Assembly (NCBI GenBank): GCA_047618565.1
Contig: JBLHKW010000075.1
Span: forward strand, 1-23,714
DNA: 23,714 nt
DNA from: JBLHKW01 sp047618565
GTDB lineage: Bacteria > Planctomycetota > UBA1135 > GCA-002686595
Direction: 5' to 3'
The first letter of the stretch is position 1; each line of letters starts with the position of its first letter. The notes beneath the pieces were generated by a model that was given only the letters and a program-made list of their open reading frames with translations, did no database searches and was not told the origin of the DNA. Positions 23,344-23,714 of the stretch are shown here, piece after piece. The position numbers were made by a program, and so were the translations under genes.

Positions 23344-23714
23344 CAGGTGCCCAGCGGGTGCAGCTGCGGCGTGCAGCCGTAGCTCGCGAGGTCGGCGCTG
23401 ATCTCATCCGTGTAGATCGGGTTCATGATCACGACGTGCTGCGGGCGCTCCTGCGTCAGGGTGCGCGGCTCGATGATGCGCTGGCCCGTTCCCGCGACGA
23501 AGCGATTCCACTTGTCCGGGTTGATGTCGACCACGCGCTCGAGGACCTGGGTCGTCCAGCCGAGGGTTGTGAGGAATCCGGTCGCCTTCGATCCGGAGCC
23601 CCAGAGCACCGCGCTCTCGTGGTCGACCAGGCGCTCTTGCAGGAAGCGGTTCCAGTTCCCGAGCGATGTAGCTGGAGTCCGCGAACTTGCTCGAGACGAC
23701 GCACTCGGGCGGTG
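23343..23714 (-). CDS. Sugar C-methyltransferase, C-terminal part, with apparent frameshift
   Basis: This is the C-terminal end of a SAM-dependent methyltransferase of the C-methyltransferase (PF08484-type) group that modifies deoxysugars. Recognisable parts are VLWGSGSKATGFLTTLG, VVDINPDKWNRFVAGTGQ and VVIMNPIYTDEISADL. The gene continues past the right edge. Upstream of about 23660 the sensible sequence (CVVSSKFADSSYIAREL) is in a different frame from NWNRFLQERLVDHESAV. The junction reads CTCGGGAACTGG, consistent with loss of one copy of an 8-base tandem unit. Either the gene is broken or the assembly is wrong there. Its place beside the export genes fits sugar-residue synthesis for the exopolysaccharide. 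Confidence 0.72.
   Translation of the reverse strand, partial: HRPSASSRASSRTPATSLGNWNRFLQERLVDHESAVLWGSGSKATGFLTTLGWTTQVLERVVDINPDKWNRFVAGTGQRIIEPRTLTQERPQHVVIMNPIYTDEISADLASYGCTPQLHPLGT

Overview
The window (23.7 kb, high GC) looks like a chromosomal segment of an uncultured Planctomycetota bacterium. The evidence is indirect. Two secreted proteins carry a cysteine-containing domain with the pattern FGxGxRCVG...TWxFQxWxRD...GFNL, which I associate from memory with Saltatorellus/Rohdeia-like planctomycetes. There is also a CRTAC1/FG-GAP-ASPIC lipoprotein with a thioredoxin tail, many lipoproteins, and weak or absent Shine-Dalgarno sites. No transposase, phage gene, rRNA, tRNA or CRISPR was seen. 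No gene-free stretch exceeds 300 bases.

Layout, left to right. (1) 1-3693: a sterol-desaturase-type membrane hydroxylase (-) diverges from a lipoprotein M1 aminopeptidase/LTA4-hydrolase homologue and a dimethylargininase (+). A short repeat that supplies the stop codons bounds the block on both sides. (2) 3690-6836: two minus-strand genes for secreted proteins, a large alpha/beta-hydrolase and a small exported protein. (3) 6979-8586: a von Willebrand A-domain protein. (4) 8593-11266: a tightly packed minus-strand operon of yciB, a small DUF2007-like/zinc-ribbon gene interrupted by an in-frame TGA, a rhomboid protease with its own DUF2007-like head, and an alpha/beta-hydrolase. Two joins are 4-base start/stop overlaps (ATGA, GTGA). 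(5) 11453-14203: a secreted YVTN-type beta-propeller, followed by an 85-base near-perfect palindrome. (6) 14422-16344: an S1-domain RNA-binding protein and an atypical SDR (-). (7) 16431-17051: a DUF445 membrane protein. (8) 17242-20166: the CRTAC1-TlpA lipoprotein, also crossed by an in-frame TGA. (9) 20291-23714: the start of an exopolysaccharide locus, with a Wza-type export lipoprotein, a Wzz/GNVR chain-length protein, a CpsD-like ATPase lacking its Walker A lysine, and the end of a sugar C-methyltransferase on the opposite strand.

The main discovery candidate is a pair of unrelated genes (10302-10646 and 17242-20166). In each, one in-frame TGA separates two well-formed halves of a single protein. 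In each, a stem-loop follows at bacterial SECIS spacing (apical loop GGUC 20 nt and GUG 18 nt after the UGA). At least seven genes here end in TGA, so UGA is a normal stop and the code is not reassigned. Both may be undescribed selenoproteins. Nonsense mutations or sequencing errors remain the alternative. The selA/selB/selC/selD genes are not in the window.

A second theme is that convergent gene pairs end in palindromes, and at 3664-3693 and 8582-8597 both stop codons lie inside the hairpin arms.
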